The notes: generated by a model from the sequence alone, not told the origin. Positions 48,128 to 59,259 are shown, numbered from the stretch's first letter. The stretch: 64,000 nucleotides of DNA from Xenopus tropicalis (GCF_000004195.4 NC_030677.2:202972213-203036212), one strand, 5' to 3'. Numbers and translations: made by a program.

Positions 48128-48320
48128 TTATTATTATTATAATTTATATAGCGCCATCAGTTTACACAGCGCTAAACTACAGAATAGAGGGGTACAAAAG
48201 ACAGAACAGTTAACATGTACATATAAACAATTCACAAAAATGGTTTGCAGTTACATTGGATGAGGATTGGAGACACTAGGGGGAGGGCCCTGCTCGCAAG
48301 AGCTTACATTCTAAAAGAGA
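48128..48320 (-). repeat. Related repeat with 'tatagcgccatcagtttaca' block
   Basis: Same general plan as family 5 ((att)n, gcgcca, cagcgct, caagagcttacattcta) but a different middle, so probably a sister family. Confidence 0.65.
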
Positions 48321-48589
48321 CAACTGAATTTTGGTGATAAATTGTTGGACAATGCTGGTAGTAGGTTAAGGTGATATAAAGTAATTAAGACGAGTATAAG
48401 TAGACAGAAAAAGGCTGTAGATAGTAGAATCCATTCCTGAATGGAAGAGCTTATTCTCTAAACGTCTCGGGAGCTGCTGCCGACACAGTCGAGGAATTGT
48501 GCGGAGCTCAGACGCTTTCTCCTCTGTGATCTCCAAGCTCGCGGGGTCATATTTGACCAACGGCTTTCAGCAGAGAGGCAGGCCACTTT

Positions 48590-49290
48590 GTTGAGCTGTT
48601 TAGGACTCCAAAAAGGCTGACTTAATTTAAAACAAGGGCCCTTTGTCCTAATTGGCGACGGCCTTGTGAAATCTTTCAGTTCTCAGCGGGTTAACGAGGG
48701 AAGAGGAGCCGAGTCATAATTGGCCTTATTTAGGGTATTTTGCATGTGAATAGTGTGTTAGTGGAGCATTACTAAGTCTGTTGTGAGTGACATGGTGATT
48801 AGAATTTAGATTAGGGAAAACACATTCTGTACTTTATCAAGTACAGTAATTAGTTCAGTCGGTAAAAGTTGATTACAAGTAAAGATAAAGTTTTTTGTGT
48901 TTTTTTTTTGTTAATTTAAAATTTTCTACCTTAAATGATAAATTTGTTCTCGATATAAACGTGGGCACCTGCTGCCAATGCACGAGAGAACAATGTATTA
49001 TCCCCGTGCCAAGTGCAATCAAGGGATATTTATATGACGGGGAAGTCGCGGCGTCTCCATAACCAAACCCGCGCCGACGCTCTCTTATCATTACCTGTAA
49101 CCTATTAACTTCATTACCGGCTCTTAAAATCTCCAGCCTCGTACTTCAGCGCCGCGGTAGAGACGTCGATTGTTTCCTCAAGCTATCGGCTCGGAGAATT
49201 AATAGCAACCTGTATGGTATTTTTATTGCAGCTCGCGAATTGGATTACGGGAAAATTCGACAATTAGCCTTGTGCGTCGTTACGACTTGA
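48590..49290. promoter_or_regulatory. Unique intronic block, candidate enhancer
   Basis: Two repeat-free stretches (48590-48760 and 48950-49290) with cctaattggcgac, tttgcatgtgaatag, ggagaattaatagcaacctg and cgaattggattacgg. CpG content is above that of the surroundings. Lies about 1.5 kb upstream of the element at 49628 and 1.5-2 kb upstream of exon B. Confidence 0.33.
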
Positions 49291-49566
49291 AACGCCAAAA
49301 AAAATGAAAAAAAGAATGTATTGCGTATTGTGTGTTACTATTTCGTATAGTGATAGTGGTGTGTATGTTAGGGATCAGATTTATTGAGTGCACCCATGTG
49401 TAAGAAAGCACTGAAGGGTTTGGAGAAAATTTGTTTAAGAAACTGTGTAAAATTTATAAAAACATAAAAAAATAGAAGTGACTGTGATTCTGAACTTGAT
49501 GAATTTTATCAATATATTACATAAGCATCAAAAATGACGTTAGAAATGTTCTAATTTCATCTGAGT

Positions 49567-49567
<1 letters not shown>

Positions 49568-49622
<55 letters not shown>
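49568..49622. repeat. (TA)n microsatellite
   Basis: About 27 TA repeats directly before the family 2 element. Confidence 0.95.
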
Positions 49623-49623
<1 letters not shown>

Positions 49624-49627
49624 CATA

Positions 49628-50510
49628 TGCAGGTATAGGACCCGTTATCCAGAATGCTTGGGACCAAGGGTATTCCAGATAAGGGGTATACCTTAAGGCT
49701 ACTAAAAAATCAATAAAACATGAAATAAACCCAATAGGGCTGTTCTGCCCCCAATAAGGGGTAATTATATCTTAGTTGGGATCAAGTACAGGTACTGTTT
49801 TATTATTACAGAGAAAAGGGAATCATTTAACCATTAAATAAACCCAATAGGGCTGTTCTGCCCCCAATAAGGGGTAATTATATCTTAGTTGGGATCAAGT
49901 ACAGGTACTGTTTTATTATTACAGAGAAAAGGGAATCATTTAACCATGAAATAAACCCAATAGGGCTGTTCTGCCCCAATAAGGGGTAATTATATCTTAG
50001 TTGGGATCAAGTACAGGTACTGTTTTATTATTACAGAGAAAAGGGAATCATTTAACCATTAAATAAACCCAATAGGGCTGTTCTGCCCCCAATAAGGGGT
50101 AATTATATCTTAGTTGGGATCAAGTACAGGTAATGTTTTATTATTACAGAGAAAAGGGAATCATTTAACCATTAAATAAACCCAATAGGGCTGTTCTGCC
50201 CCCAATAAGGGGTAATTATACTGTATCTTAGTTGGGATCAAGTACAGGTACTGTTTTATTATTACAGAGAAAAGGGAATCATTTAACCATGAAATAAACC
50301 CAATAGGGCTGTTCTGCCCCCAATAAGGGGTAATTATATCTTAGTTGGGATCAAGTACAAGGTACTGTTTTATTATTACAGAGAAAAAGGAAATCAGTTT
50401 TAAAAATCTGAATTATTTGATTAAAATGGAGTCTATGGCAGACAGGCTTCCCGTAATTCTGAGTTTTCTGGATAACAGGTTTCCGGATAACGGATCCCAT
50501 ACCTGTATAT
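49628..50510 (+). mobile_element. MITE with internal 113-bp tandem array (family 2, copy 2)
   Basis: Starts gcaggtataggacccgttat, ends cggatcccatacctgtata; six units plus the same unique tail as copy 1 (aattatttgattaaaatgga). It ends about 250 bp before exon B. Confidence 0.88.
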
Positions 50511-50756
50511 TTAAAATATATGTTATTTGTCCCTTTAGCATTGCACCATTAATTATTTATGGTGCATAAATTATTAAATAAACTATAAATATTAATTATT
50601 TTTTTTCCTACAAATTTCCTTAAAAAATATATATGTATTAACTCTTAACTGCCTTGATTTTCCTATAATTCACAACATTTTTATCCCTGGTCACTATGAT
50701 TGTGGAAAACTGTATAAAAGAAATTTGCAATGAATTAAACTCCTCTTTCCCTTTAG

Positions 50757-50886
50757 CAAAGCCTCCTTGGAGGGGACATGGAAATGGCAAACACAGGAGC
50801 ACTTTCGCCTACGAAACCCGGATCCCAATACTATCCGTACTCAAGCAATAACCCCCGGAGGAGGCCTTTTCACGGCAGTTCAATGG
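50757..50886 (+). CDS. tcf4: tcf4 internal coding exon B (130 nt, start of NLS cassette)
   Basis: This exon reads 43 complete codons plus one base. It starts [20 protein letters not shown], continues [12 protein letters not shown] and ends [11 protein letters not shown]. Acceptor: ctctttccctttag ending at 50756. Donor: gtgagt at 50887. Known: this is the TCF4 region beginning QSLLGGD and containing [11 protein letters not shown] and [14 protein letters not shown]12 differs clearly here. The RRRP cluster is the first half of the bipartite nuclear localisation signal whose second half (KKVRK) is in exon C. The 5' boundary is phase 0, matching exon A, and the 3' boundary is phase 1, matching exon C. 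Skipping this exon alone would shift the frame. One oddity is Phe where the mammalian protein has Leu after RRRP (RRRPFH against RRRPLH). Only the intron to exon C is short (323 bp); the one before is about 20 kb. Confidence 0.96.
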
Positions 50887-51209
50887 GTGAGTGTTGTCTC
50901 CCCTTTCTCCTAAAGATGAATAACCTGTTATAGTGTTAGATAATTGACGTACACATAATGGGAAGGGGAAACAAGGCTGCAGTCTTCTCCCTGATATTTG
51001 GTCCTTCAGCCGAACCTTTTAACCCTTTAGATGCTTCTTATTCTTCATGCTGGTTCATTCAGAAGATGTAGAATCTAGAATTTTCCCAGCCTACTGTTTT
51101 TGTGGGACACTGTTTGTATAGGTTTAAAGTTTTGAATTCACCGAAGATGTTAAATTGTATCTGGAAAATATGTCATTCTGTCTACCAACCCTCGTTCTTC
51201 TATTGACAG
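50887..51209 (+). other. tcf4: tcf4 intron between exons B and C (323 bp, phase 1)
   Basis: This is a short intron with a gtgagt donor and a ttgacag acceptor, free of recognisable repeats. The neighbouring introns are about 20 kb and at least 12.7 kb, so B and C form a tight pair. Confidence 0.92.
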
Positions 51210-51259
51210 AAGTGCAAGCGAAGAAGGTCAGGAAGGTTCCACCTGGACTACCCTCTTCG
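51210..51259 (+). CDS. tcf4: tcf4 internal coding exon C (50 nt, second half of NLS)
   Basis: The exon completes the split Glu codon from exon B and then reads VQAKKVRKVPPGLPSS, ending in phase 0. Acceptor: cgttcttctattgacag ending at 51209. Donor: gtaagt at 51260. Known: the segment EVQTKKVRKVPPGLPSS is highly conserved in TCF4 and supplies the downstream basic cluster of the bipartite NLS. In human TCF4 the following exon starts VYAPSAS, and an internal promoter for the short isoform TCF4-A lies between the two. Neither is visible in the remaining 12.7 kb. At 50 nt the exon is small; alone it is not a multiple of three, but with exon B it makes 180 nt. The only difference from human in this exon appears to be T to A in VQTKK. 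Confidence 0.96.
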
Positions 51260-52089
51260 GTAAGTAGACTGTTCTCCTGGGTGCGTTCTTGCTGTTTCCT
51301 ATTGGGTATGTGTGCGTTGAACACTGGTTCTGACGTCGATACTTTCATTATGTTGGAATCTTAATCCTGGTCCCTGCTGAGGGCGGGGCTTGGCATGGAA
51401 TATAACATTTGCTGTGTTGTTGACATTTCAAACAGTTGATTGGAAGTCACAGGTGGCTTCAGTGGTTGACCGACCTCTATATGCTCATTCGTTTCCTAAA
51501 CCCTTTGCGTTTTATTATGCTGTCTCAGAGAAGATGTCTATCTGACCTTCATGGGGAGCCATTGTTTTGGGCTGTGTCTAATTTTGGAATGCAGTTTGTA
51601 TTTTGCACTACACTTTTGTTTATTTAGTATAAAGATTAGCGATGGGATATGTATTAACTGGCATCAGAAAGCAAGGAAAGAGTTCGAACGTCGGTTCTAG
51701 AAAGACATTGGCTAGATTCCAGCTCTCCATCTGCCTTCAGCCGGCGGCGAGTCATGGGAATTGTAGTCAGTCAACAAAGCATGAATAGACTGAGAGTTGA
51801 AGTCCAACAAAATCTATAAAAATGTTTAATATTGTAATAATAGCGAAGGTAAAGGGTATTTTATTTCCAAGGGGAAGGGCTCTTGGCTCGTTGCTGTTCC
51901 AGATGGGCCTGGCTTATCTCTATTTACCTTGCAAGGTTACGATGGTTTCAGGAAGTTGCTAAATGATAGAGGAAGATGATTGTGTTTGGCTCCTTCTCTC
52001 TATACACAAATCTGGAGATCTCGGTGTTTGTTGTAATGTGGAGGAGATGTAGGCAGGTCAGAGACGGTTTATTTTGCACTTGTTACTGT

Positions 52090-52690
52090 TACATCGGTGG
52101 CCTTGCCCTGCTCTGGTCACCGGAAAACATTCACTAATTGACTTTACTGAGCCTCCCTAATTAGCAACGAGAGGTAGAGAAGTTAAGACGAGTCCAAAAG
52201 AAAGAGAAGAAAAAAAAAAACACCCTCCTTTCTTCTTCACTTGACCAAACGCTCAATTGATTAATTACAAAACACGTTAGAATTCGCGGTGGCGCTAATC
52301 TTAAGCAGGGGGAAAATTCTCTAATGCCTTGGACGGGAGCCCAAAGATCAGAGCGCCATACCTGAGCGGGGGATTGTGGATAAAAACGAGCCTTCGTTTC
52401 ATGAGTTGCTTCACTTCTTTGTCAGCATAATGATGATTTATGGATTTGCATGTTCAAAGGGATTTGCGCAGAGGATTTAGCCGGGAAATTTACATAGATT
52501 TTAGCGAGAACATCTCTATTTTGTTACGGAGTTATCTGAGCGAAAGCCCGAGATGCGAGCGCATCAGTAGCTGTGTTTATGATAACCAGGTGTCAGCCAG
52601 GAAAAAAACAGCTGTATCGTGAAAATAGTGTTTACTCTGCAGCGCCGGTCACCGCCGTTTTCGTACTCATTGCGTTCCACTTACAGAACT
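52090..52690. promoter_or_regulatory. Unique block with octamer, LEF/TCF, TAATTA and E-box sites, candidate enhancer
   Basis: Seen: a taatta core at 52262-52267, octamer atttgcat at 52444-52451, LEF/TCF-type ttcaaagg at 52453-52460, E-boxes caggtg (52587-52592) and cagctg (52609-52614), and ctaattagcaacg near 52160. No repeats and no coding frame. Located 0.8-1.4 kb downstream of exon C. That it is an enhancer is inference from motif density and unique sequence. Confidence 0.38.
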
Positions 52691-52827
52691 AAATTGGCAC
52701 TCTCGGCTCTATAAAATTCCATTATTATTCAAGAGTGTCCAAATCCTGGAATTCCCACTCATACAGATCCAACACACACATCTGTATTCAATGATGAGAT
52801 TTCTCTTTTCTAGATCAGCCATGGAAT

Positions 52828-53400
52828 TCAGGTATGGGATCCATTATCCGGAAACCCATTATCCAGAAAGCTCCAAATTACAAGAAGGCCCATTTTACAC
52901 AAATAATTCACATTTTTAAAAATTATTCCCTTTTCTCTGTAATAATAAAACAGTACCTGTACTTGATCCCAACTAAGATATAATTACCCCTTATTGGGGG
53001 CAGAACAGCCCTATTGGGTTTATTTCATGGTTAAATGATTCCCTTTTCTCTGTAATAATAAAACAGTACCTGTACTTGATCCCAACTAAGATATAATTAC
53101 CACTTATTGGGGGCAGAACAGCCCTATTGGGTTTATTTCATGGTTAAATGATTCCCTTTTCTCTGTAATAATAAAACAGTACCTGTACTTGATCCCAACT
53201 AAGATATAATTACCCCTTATTGGGGGCAGAACAGCCCTATTGGGTTTATTTAATGGTTAAATGATTCCCTTTTCTCTGTAATAATAAAACAGTACCTGTA
53301 CTTGATCCCAACTAAGATATAATTACCCCTTATTGGGGGCAGAACAGCCCTATTGGGTTTATTTAATGGTTAAATGATTCCCTTTTCTCTGTAATAATAA
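52828..53400 (-). mobile_element. MITE with internal 113-bp tandem array (family 2, copy 3, truncated)
   Basis: Starts with the terminal repeat ttcaggtatgggatcc and ccggaaacccattatccaga, then about four reverse-oriented units. It stops abruptly inside a unit at about 53400, so the other terminus is missing. Confidence 0.85.
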
Positions 53401-53929
53401 TTTATTTATAATATTTATATTATTAGCAACATGAGAACTGTTGGTAACAATATAGTGTAATACATGATGCCCCTAAAATGGGTGACAGAACAGTTTGGAT
53501 ACCGTGTTTCATTGAAATTGATCAAAGTTGATATAAGAGGGCCCCGTGCCACGAAGCCTGAAATCTTTTCACTAATCTTATGAAAGGACTTATGCAATAT
53601 CATCTATACCTTCTCCCACATTTATATTCTTTCCCAATGCAGTTGGGTTGGATATACGTTATTATCAGGAACATGAAAGAGGGGCCACTTGGAGCCCCAA
53701 TGCTCCAGCCCAGTATACTTGTTATAGATACATGAGGTTGATTTGCTTTCATTTGTATTCTATAATCATTTTTCCAGGCAAACAATTATATATATATACA
53801 TTGAAAAATAAACAGTTGCATTCCGGGAACATTTTAAAGTTAAAAATCAAAATGTATTTCATTCATTCAATAGTAACAGGGCGACGTTTCAACTATTACT
53901 TCTAAATGGAATAAATGCAGTTTGATGCG

Positions 53930-54170
53930 TGGAAAGGTGGGGCTGTGACGTCGCTGGGTGGGGAAGAGGTGGGGCCGTGACGTCGCTGGGTGGGGAAGAG
54001 GTGGGGCTGTGATGTCACAGGATGTGGAAGAGGCGGGGTTGTGCTGTCACGTGGGTGAAGAGGCGGGGCTGATCGCTGCGTTAATGTTAGTAAGTCCTGC
54101 CCAGTTTTAACTGGACAGGAGGTATTGACCCAAACAGCCCTTCCAAAAACCGGAAAACCCTAATTCAGCC
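53930..54170. repeat. Family 4 element with short internal duplication
   Basis: Contains gtgacgtcgctgggtgggga repeated in tandem about four times with decay, then ttttaactggacaggaggta. The left end is missing. Confidence 0.55.
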
Positions 54171-54484
54171 GAATACCAAACTGGAGCCTTACTTTGTACA
54201 TTCAGCAATCTTGAATATGAATTTTAAAAAATTGCATCATCTGGCATATTTTTTTCGGCTTCAGTCGAACTTTGTCTTAAAGTAACATGACTTTTTGGGT
54301 CTGTAGCTGAGCTGACAAATGCTCTCCTGCACTGGGAGCCCCCCAGTAATGTGTTGCTGTTCCCACAGGCCTCCATAGAGCTGGGCACTTACAGTGGGTT
54401 ACCTTTTTGGATGGAGCTAATAATGAGCCATAATGTGTATAGGTTGGGCGAAGGGCTATGTTATTCACATGTCTCTGCGACTGT

Positions 54485-54600
54485 GTAAGGTTGCCACCTT
54501 TTTTTTGGAAAAAAATACCAGTTTTACTTCATTTTCCTAATTAATAACATTGGCATCACCAATAATTCTTACCGGCCAAGCCAGGCGGCAGCCATAACTG
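54485..54600. repeat. Family 4 fragment
   Basis: Begins taaggttgccacctttt and continues ataccagttttac and taccggccaagcc. Confidence 0.45.
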
Positions 54601-54627
54601 CAGGTTCTTATGGACAGGGCCTTGCGC

Positions 54628-55345
54628 CCTATTTCTTTTTCTCTAACTTTTTCTTTCTCTTTCTTATTCTCTCACTTTCTTTCGTTCTTCCTTTCTCTCT
54701 TTCTCCCTCTTTTTCTTATTCTCTCTTTCACTCTATTTTTCTTTCATTCTTTCTTTCTCTTTCTCCCTATTTTTCTTATTCTTTCTCTCTCTTTCTCTCT
54801 CTCTTTCATTCTTTCTTTCTCTCTCTCTTTCATTCTTTCTTTCTTTCTCTCACTCTCTCTTTCTTTCTATCTCACTCTTACTTTATTTTTCTCTCTGTTT
54901 CTCTTTTTCTTGTCTCTCACTTTTTCTTTCTTATTCTCTCTCTTTTGTTCTTCCTTTCTCCCTCTTTTTCTTATTCTCTCTTTCACTCTATTTTTCTTTC
55001 TTTCTTTTTCTTATTCTCTTACACTTTATTTCTCTTTCCTGTTTTTTTTTCTCTCTATTTCTCTTTTTCTTATTGTCTCTCACTTTTTCTTTCTCTCTCT
55101 TTTTCTTATTCTCTCATTCTAATTTTTTCTTTTGTTCTCTTTCTCTCTCTTTTTCTTATTCTCTCATTCTATTTTTTTCTTTTGTTCTCTTTCTCCCTCT
55201 TTTTCTTATTCTCTCTCACTCTATTTCTCTTCTGTCTAGTTTCTTCTTCTTATTGTCTCTCACTTATTCTTTCTCTATCTTTTTTTTTCTTTCTCCCTCC
55301 TATTCATTCTTTCATTCTTTCTCTGTCTGTTTATTTTCTGCTGTC
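54628..55345. repeat. Polypyrimidine low-complexity tract (about 700 bp)
   Basis: Irregular (TTTC)n/(TCTC)n with a recurrent ctctttttcttattctctc motif; almost no purines on the + strand. The Phe/Leu/Ser-rich open frames here are artefacts. Confidence 0.95.
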
Positions 55346-55351
55346 TCCCTG

Positions 55352-55382
55352 TATGTATATATATATATATATATATATATAC
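55352..55382. repeat. (TA)n microsatellite
   Basis: About 15 TA units directly after the pyrimidine tract. Confidence 0.93.
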
Positions 55383-55479
55383 ATTATGGTTTGCATTGGG
55401 TTACTGATACAAATGCAGTTCTCAGTTGCAGAATACATTGTTAGCACGTCAAATGGCTTTGTTTTCTTTTTCAAAATGT

Positions 55480-55890
55480 TGTCTCCGTTAGACGTAGCCA
55501 AGCTGCAAATCCCTTACAGAAACCATAGTGCCGCTATAACAGGTATGATTGGCCCAGTCGTGTTCTATGTTGCCAGGATAATGAAATTGTCAAATTGAGC
55601 AGAAAGCGTTAGCACACTTCCCAAGTGTTACCCCAGTCATTTTTCAAACATTTTGATTTTTATAATTACCATTGAAATTGCAGTCTTTTTTCCATGTAAT
55701 TTACATCTTTATTTCCCCCCAGTTAAACGTTCCCAGCTCGCGTCTGTACCGCAGATCTGTCCCTGTGAGTCTGTTCGGTGCTAGATCCTCGCTTTGCAAT
55801 ATAACTGACTGATAGTTTGAATCAAAGAAATGGGAAACAAAAATCCCTTCTGTGGGATTCATTATTTAATGTCACATTTAATTGTAGGAT
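55480..55890. other. Unique intronic block, candidate non-coding element
   Basis: Repeat-free sequence with ggataatgaaattgtc and ttataattaccattg. Candidate only. Confidence 0.28.
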
Positions 55891-56999
55891 CATTTTCTTG
55901 CTATATATATTAATTTTGTTTTAATGTACTACAAATGAATCAGCTTTTGCCTATTAGCTACCTTTTGTAACAGACGGTTTACCCCTCAGCAGTGAATGGG
56001 GGGCCAAGTCTGAGTGGCAATTAGGGTAAAATAGTGATTTTGAATTCTTGTATGACCATAGTGTGTTGATTGAACAGTGTTGGGGTAAGTGGGTTGATTA
56101 AACAATGCTGGGTTGAAAATGGGGGGCTCAAACTCAAAACTTAGGAATCTAATAGAGAATTAGACCCACGGTGGTCACCAATCCTATGTAAAACTTGTCC
56201 TATGCTGGATTATAGAACAAGGCTTTATGTTCCATGGGCTGTTGAGCTCAACGTATGTGCTCAGTATTTTATGTTTAATAATTATCAGTAATTGATTTGG
56301 ACACATTGGTGTTTGGCAAAAAGTTGATCTGATTGTTTAGCAATAAATCTTGACACTAATAAATTGTATTTGGTGATCTGATTGTTTAGCCCCTTGTCCA
56401 GCTGAGGGACTTGGGCAGTTGCTTCAGAAAGGGCTGAAAACACGGCCTGATGACGCCCAAGCAGACATTGGTTGTCTTGACTTCATGGGTGTTTTTTAAC
56501 CTGAGGAAGAGCTAAGCCCCAGAACATGTCGATAAAAGTAGACTTAATGCGTAAAAAGCATTCCTACAAACAACAGGCTTCTGTTTCACATGGATAAGAT
56601 TGGATGGGAAATCCAGATCTGGGACCTTGAAGAGCACCTGGACTTGAGAAAGGAGGGTGCTATCCTTGAGCGTGGGTGTAACCACTTGTAAACTAAAATC
56701 CAATACGTTGCCAACTTGGCCAATAATAGTTGTTGAGCCAGCAGGCTATATTGGCCTGGGTTTGGCCATTGTAAGCAGCAGTCCCATCCTCTTTGAGCCT
56801 GAGGTTCCATTCTCCTTAATTGACCTTAATTTGATACATACAATTAATTTAATTACTAGACTGAGGTAAGAAAAAAATTGTGAAAAAACAAAAAACATAC
56901 TTTTTATGTAATAACAAAATGCAAGAATGGAAAAACTAACATCACTAATATTTACTTAATTACACAAATATGCCTTAACGACATAACCAGAATCCATTT

Positions 57000-57300
57000 A
57001 TTTTCGTTTAATTTGCGTTTCGCTGAATTGTGCTCTGTATTTGCTTTGCTGGGCCCCGTGTCAGACAAGTGAGGGGAAAATTCTGAACCTTAATAGTCTA
57101 TAATGATTATTTACCAACACATTTTATTGTAACTGATGGGAGGTATTCTGTGCTCACGAATAACTAGAATACATTACGGAGAGCCTCTCGCATTCCTGTT
57201 CATATCTCCCCATTCTTCTGAGAACTGCCGGGATCCTTGGAAGCATCAACGAGGCATTTTTTTAACTTCTTATCGAATCAAGGCTGCGCATTCCTATTGG
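57000..57300. other. Unique intronic block, candidate non-coding element
   Basis: Repeat-free, with gtttaatttgcgtttcg and tataatgattatttacc. Candidate only. Confidence 0.28.
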
Positions 57301-57688
57301 GTATAGGTCCTACTGTATTCCAGGCCGAATCCTTTCTAGGCAATGGTAAATGTTATCTTATTCATATTCATTATAAGGGGATCATTTAGAGATAAATGGA
57401 ATTCCGTGCATTCTTGTGTCATTCAGCGAAAATGTCTAGAAAAATGATGGTGTTTTGAAAAGCATTTTTGTTTCTTTCAAGAACTGTGGAAGCATGAAGT
57501 AATGGAAACGCAGTGTTAGAATTCAGAAAATGCCCTCTCTGGGGAACACGTGCTGAGGAGAGAATTACATATTTGTATTTGCTTTATCTACACTGCAACA
57601 ACAAGACCTAAGGGTTATGGCATTTTGACTATCAAATCATTCTTCCTATCTGGCAGCCTTTGAACATGTAGAGTTTACAGGGGTAATG

Positions 57689-57995
57689 CAGTGATCCCCA
57701 ACCACTGGCTCAGGGGCAACATGTTGCTCCCCAACCCCTTGGATGTTGCTCCCAGTGCCCCCAAACCAGGGAGTTATTTTTGAATTCCTGACTTGGGGGC
57801 AAGTTTTGGTTGAATAAAAACAAGATTTCCTACCAAATAAAGCCCCCTGTAAGCTGATTGGGTGCATAGAGGCACCTAATAGCCAATCACAGTCCTTATT
57901 TGGCTCCTCCATGAACTTTTATGGTGCTTGTGTTGCTCCCCAAGTCTTTTTACATTTGACTGTGGCTCACAAGTAAGAAAGGTTGGGGAGCCCTG
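57689..57995 (-). mobile_element. hAT-like element (family 6), full-length reverse copy
   Basis: Starts cagtgatccccaaccactgg, ends ggttggggagccctg. Flanking octamers gggtaatg and gggtagaa agree in five leading bases, perhaps a decayed target duplication. It abuts the broken end of the family 2 array at 57996. Confidence 0.8.
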
Positions 57996-58810
57996 GGGTA
58001 GAACAATCCTATTGGGTTTTTTAATGGTTAAATGATTCCCTTTTCTCTGTAATAATAAAACAGTACCTGTACTTGATCCCAACTAAGATATAATTACCCC
58101 TTATTGGGGCAGAACAGCCCTATTGGGTTTATTTAATGGTTAAATGATTCCCTTTTCTCTGTAATAATAAAACAGTACCTGTACTTGATCCCAACTAAGA
58201 AATAATTACCCCTTATTGGGGCAGAACAGCCCTATTGGGTTTATTTCATGGCTAAATGATTCCATTTTCTCTGTAATAATAAAACAGTACCTGTACTTGA
58301 TCCCAACTAAAATATAATTACCCCTTATTGGGGCAGAACAGCCCTATTGGGTTTATTTAATGGTTAAATGATTCCCTTTTCTCTGTAATAATAAAACAGT
58401 ACCTGTACTTGATCCCAACTAAGATATAATTACCCCTTATTGGGGCAGAACAGCCCTATTGGGTTTATTTAATGGTTAAATGATTCCCTTTTCTCTGTAA
58501 TAATAAAACAGTACCTGTACTTGATCCCAACTAAGATATAATTACCCCTTATTGGGGGCAGAACAGTCCTATTGGGTTTATTTCATGGTTAAATGATTCC
58601 CTTTTCTCTGTAATAATAAAACAGTACCTGTACTTGATCCCAACTAATATATAATTACCCCTTATTGGGGCAGAACAATCCTATTGGGTTTATTTCATGT
58701 TTAAATGATTTTTAGCAGACTTAAGTTATGGAGAACCAAATTATGAAAAGACCCCTTATCCAGAAAACCTCAGGTCCCAAGCATTATGTATAACAGGTCC
58801 CATACCTGTA
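57996..58810 (-). mobile_element. MITE with internal 113-bp tandem array (family 2, copy 4)
   Basis: About seven reverse-oriented units followed by a terminal region (ccccttatccagaaaacctc, then aacaggtcccatacctgta ending 58810). The opposite terminus is lost at the junction with the hAT element. Confidence 0.87.
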
Positions 58811-59259
58811 CAGCTAAAAGTTCTGTAAGGATTAGCCTAGTAAATTATTCTTATTACCAATATGCAGGCCAGGAGGTAGAGGAACTTCTCAACAACGAAG
58901 ATCCATGTCCACAAAATTGTCCCTCAGTTCTCCATAGCTTTATTCCATCTTTCCATCTTATTGATATTACTGGGCATCTGTAAGCATCTTTAGAAGTTCA
59001 TAGCATACCGAGCATGTGCGGTGCCAGTGACTCTTAGCCAAGGGCCCATTATGACCAGAAAGACATGGAGCTCATGAGGTCGAGGACATGGATCTTGAGT
59101 GTTGTTAGGTTGCTCCACTCTGCCTTGAGTTGGTTATATTGTGCCCTATACATAAAATACACCATTTCTAGCTCTGTATTTCAGTTGCCCTAGAAAGTGT
59201 TAAAAACCAAACCACGCTGAGCGGTCTCGCACCCAAGGCTGATGGGAACACGGTAATGC

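Larger units (their letters stand above)
30762..50756 (+). other. tcf4: tcf4 intron between exons A and B (19,995 bp, phase 0)
   Basis: The donor is gtaaga at 30762 and the acceptor is ccctttag ending at 50756. The intron contains the 130-bp satellite, the C-rich 52-bp minisatellite, the 32-bp and 83-bp minisatellites, several hAT and foldback elements, and unique blocks that may be regulatory. Stretches in which I see neither genes nor obvious repeats: 30762-31070, 31320-31520, 34640-35390, 39250-39560, 40000-40490, 41620-43030, 43190-43585, 43870-44490, 44930-45170 and 46997-47585. Human TCF4 uses internal alternative 5' exons in this part of the gene; none can be identified here by sequence alone. 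Confidence 0.85.

Noticed and set aside
50757..51259. Assignment to tcf12 or tcf3 rather than tcf4
   Set aside because: [17 protein letters not shown] and SSNNPRRRP fit TCF4; TCF12 and TCF3 differ clearly across exon B. Only the KKVRKVPPGLPSS part is shared.
54610..55598. Phe/Leu/Ser-rich open frames resembling membrane proteins
   Set aside because: They are translations of the polypyrimidine tract; the apparent hydrophobicity follows from T/C-only codons.
57189..58100. Exact target duplication proving insertion of the hAT copy into the family 2 array
   Set aside because: The flanks gggtaatg and gggtagaa agree only partly and no array units lie to the left, so insertion into the array is not shown.
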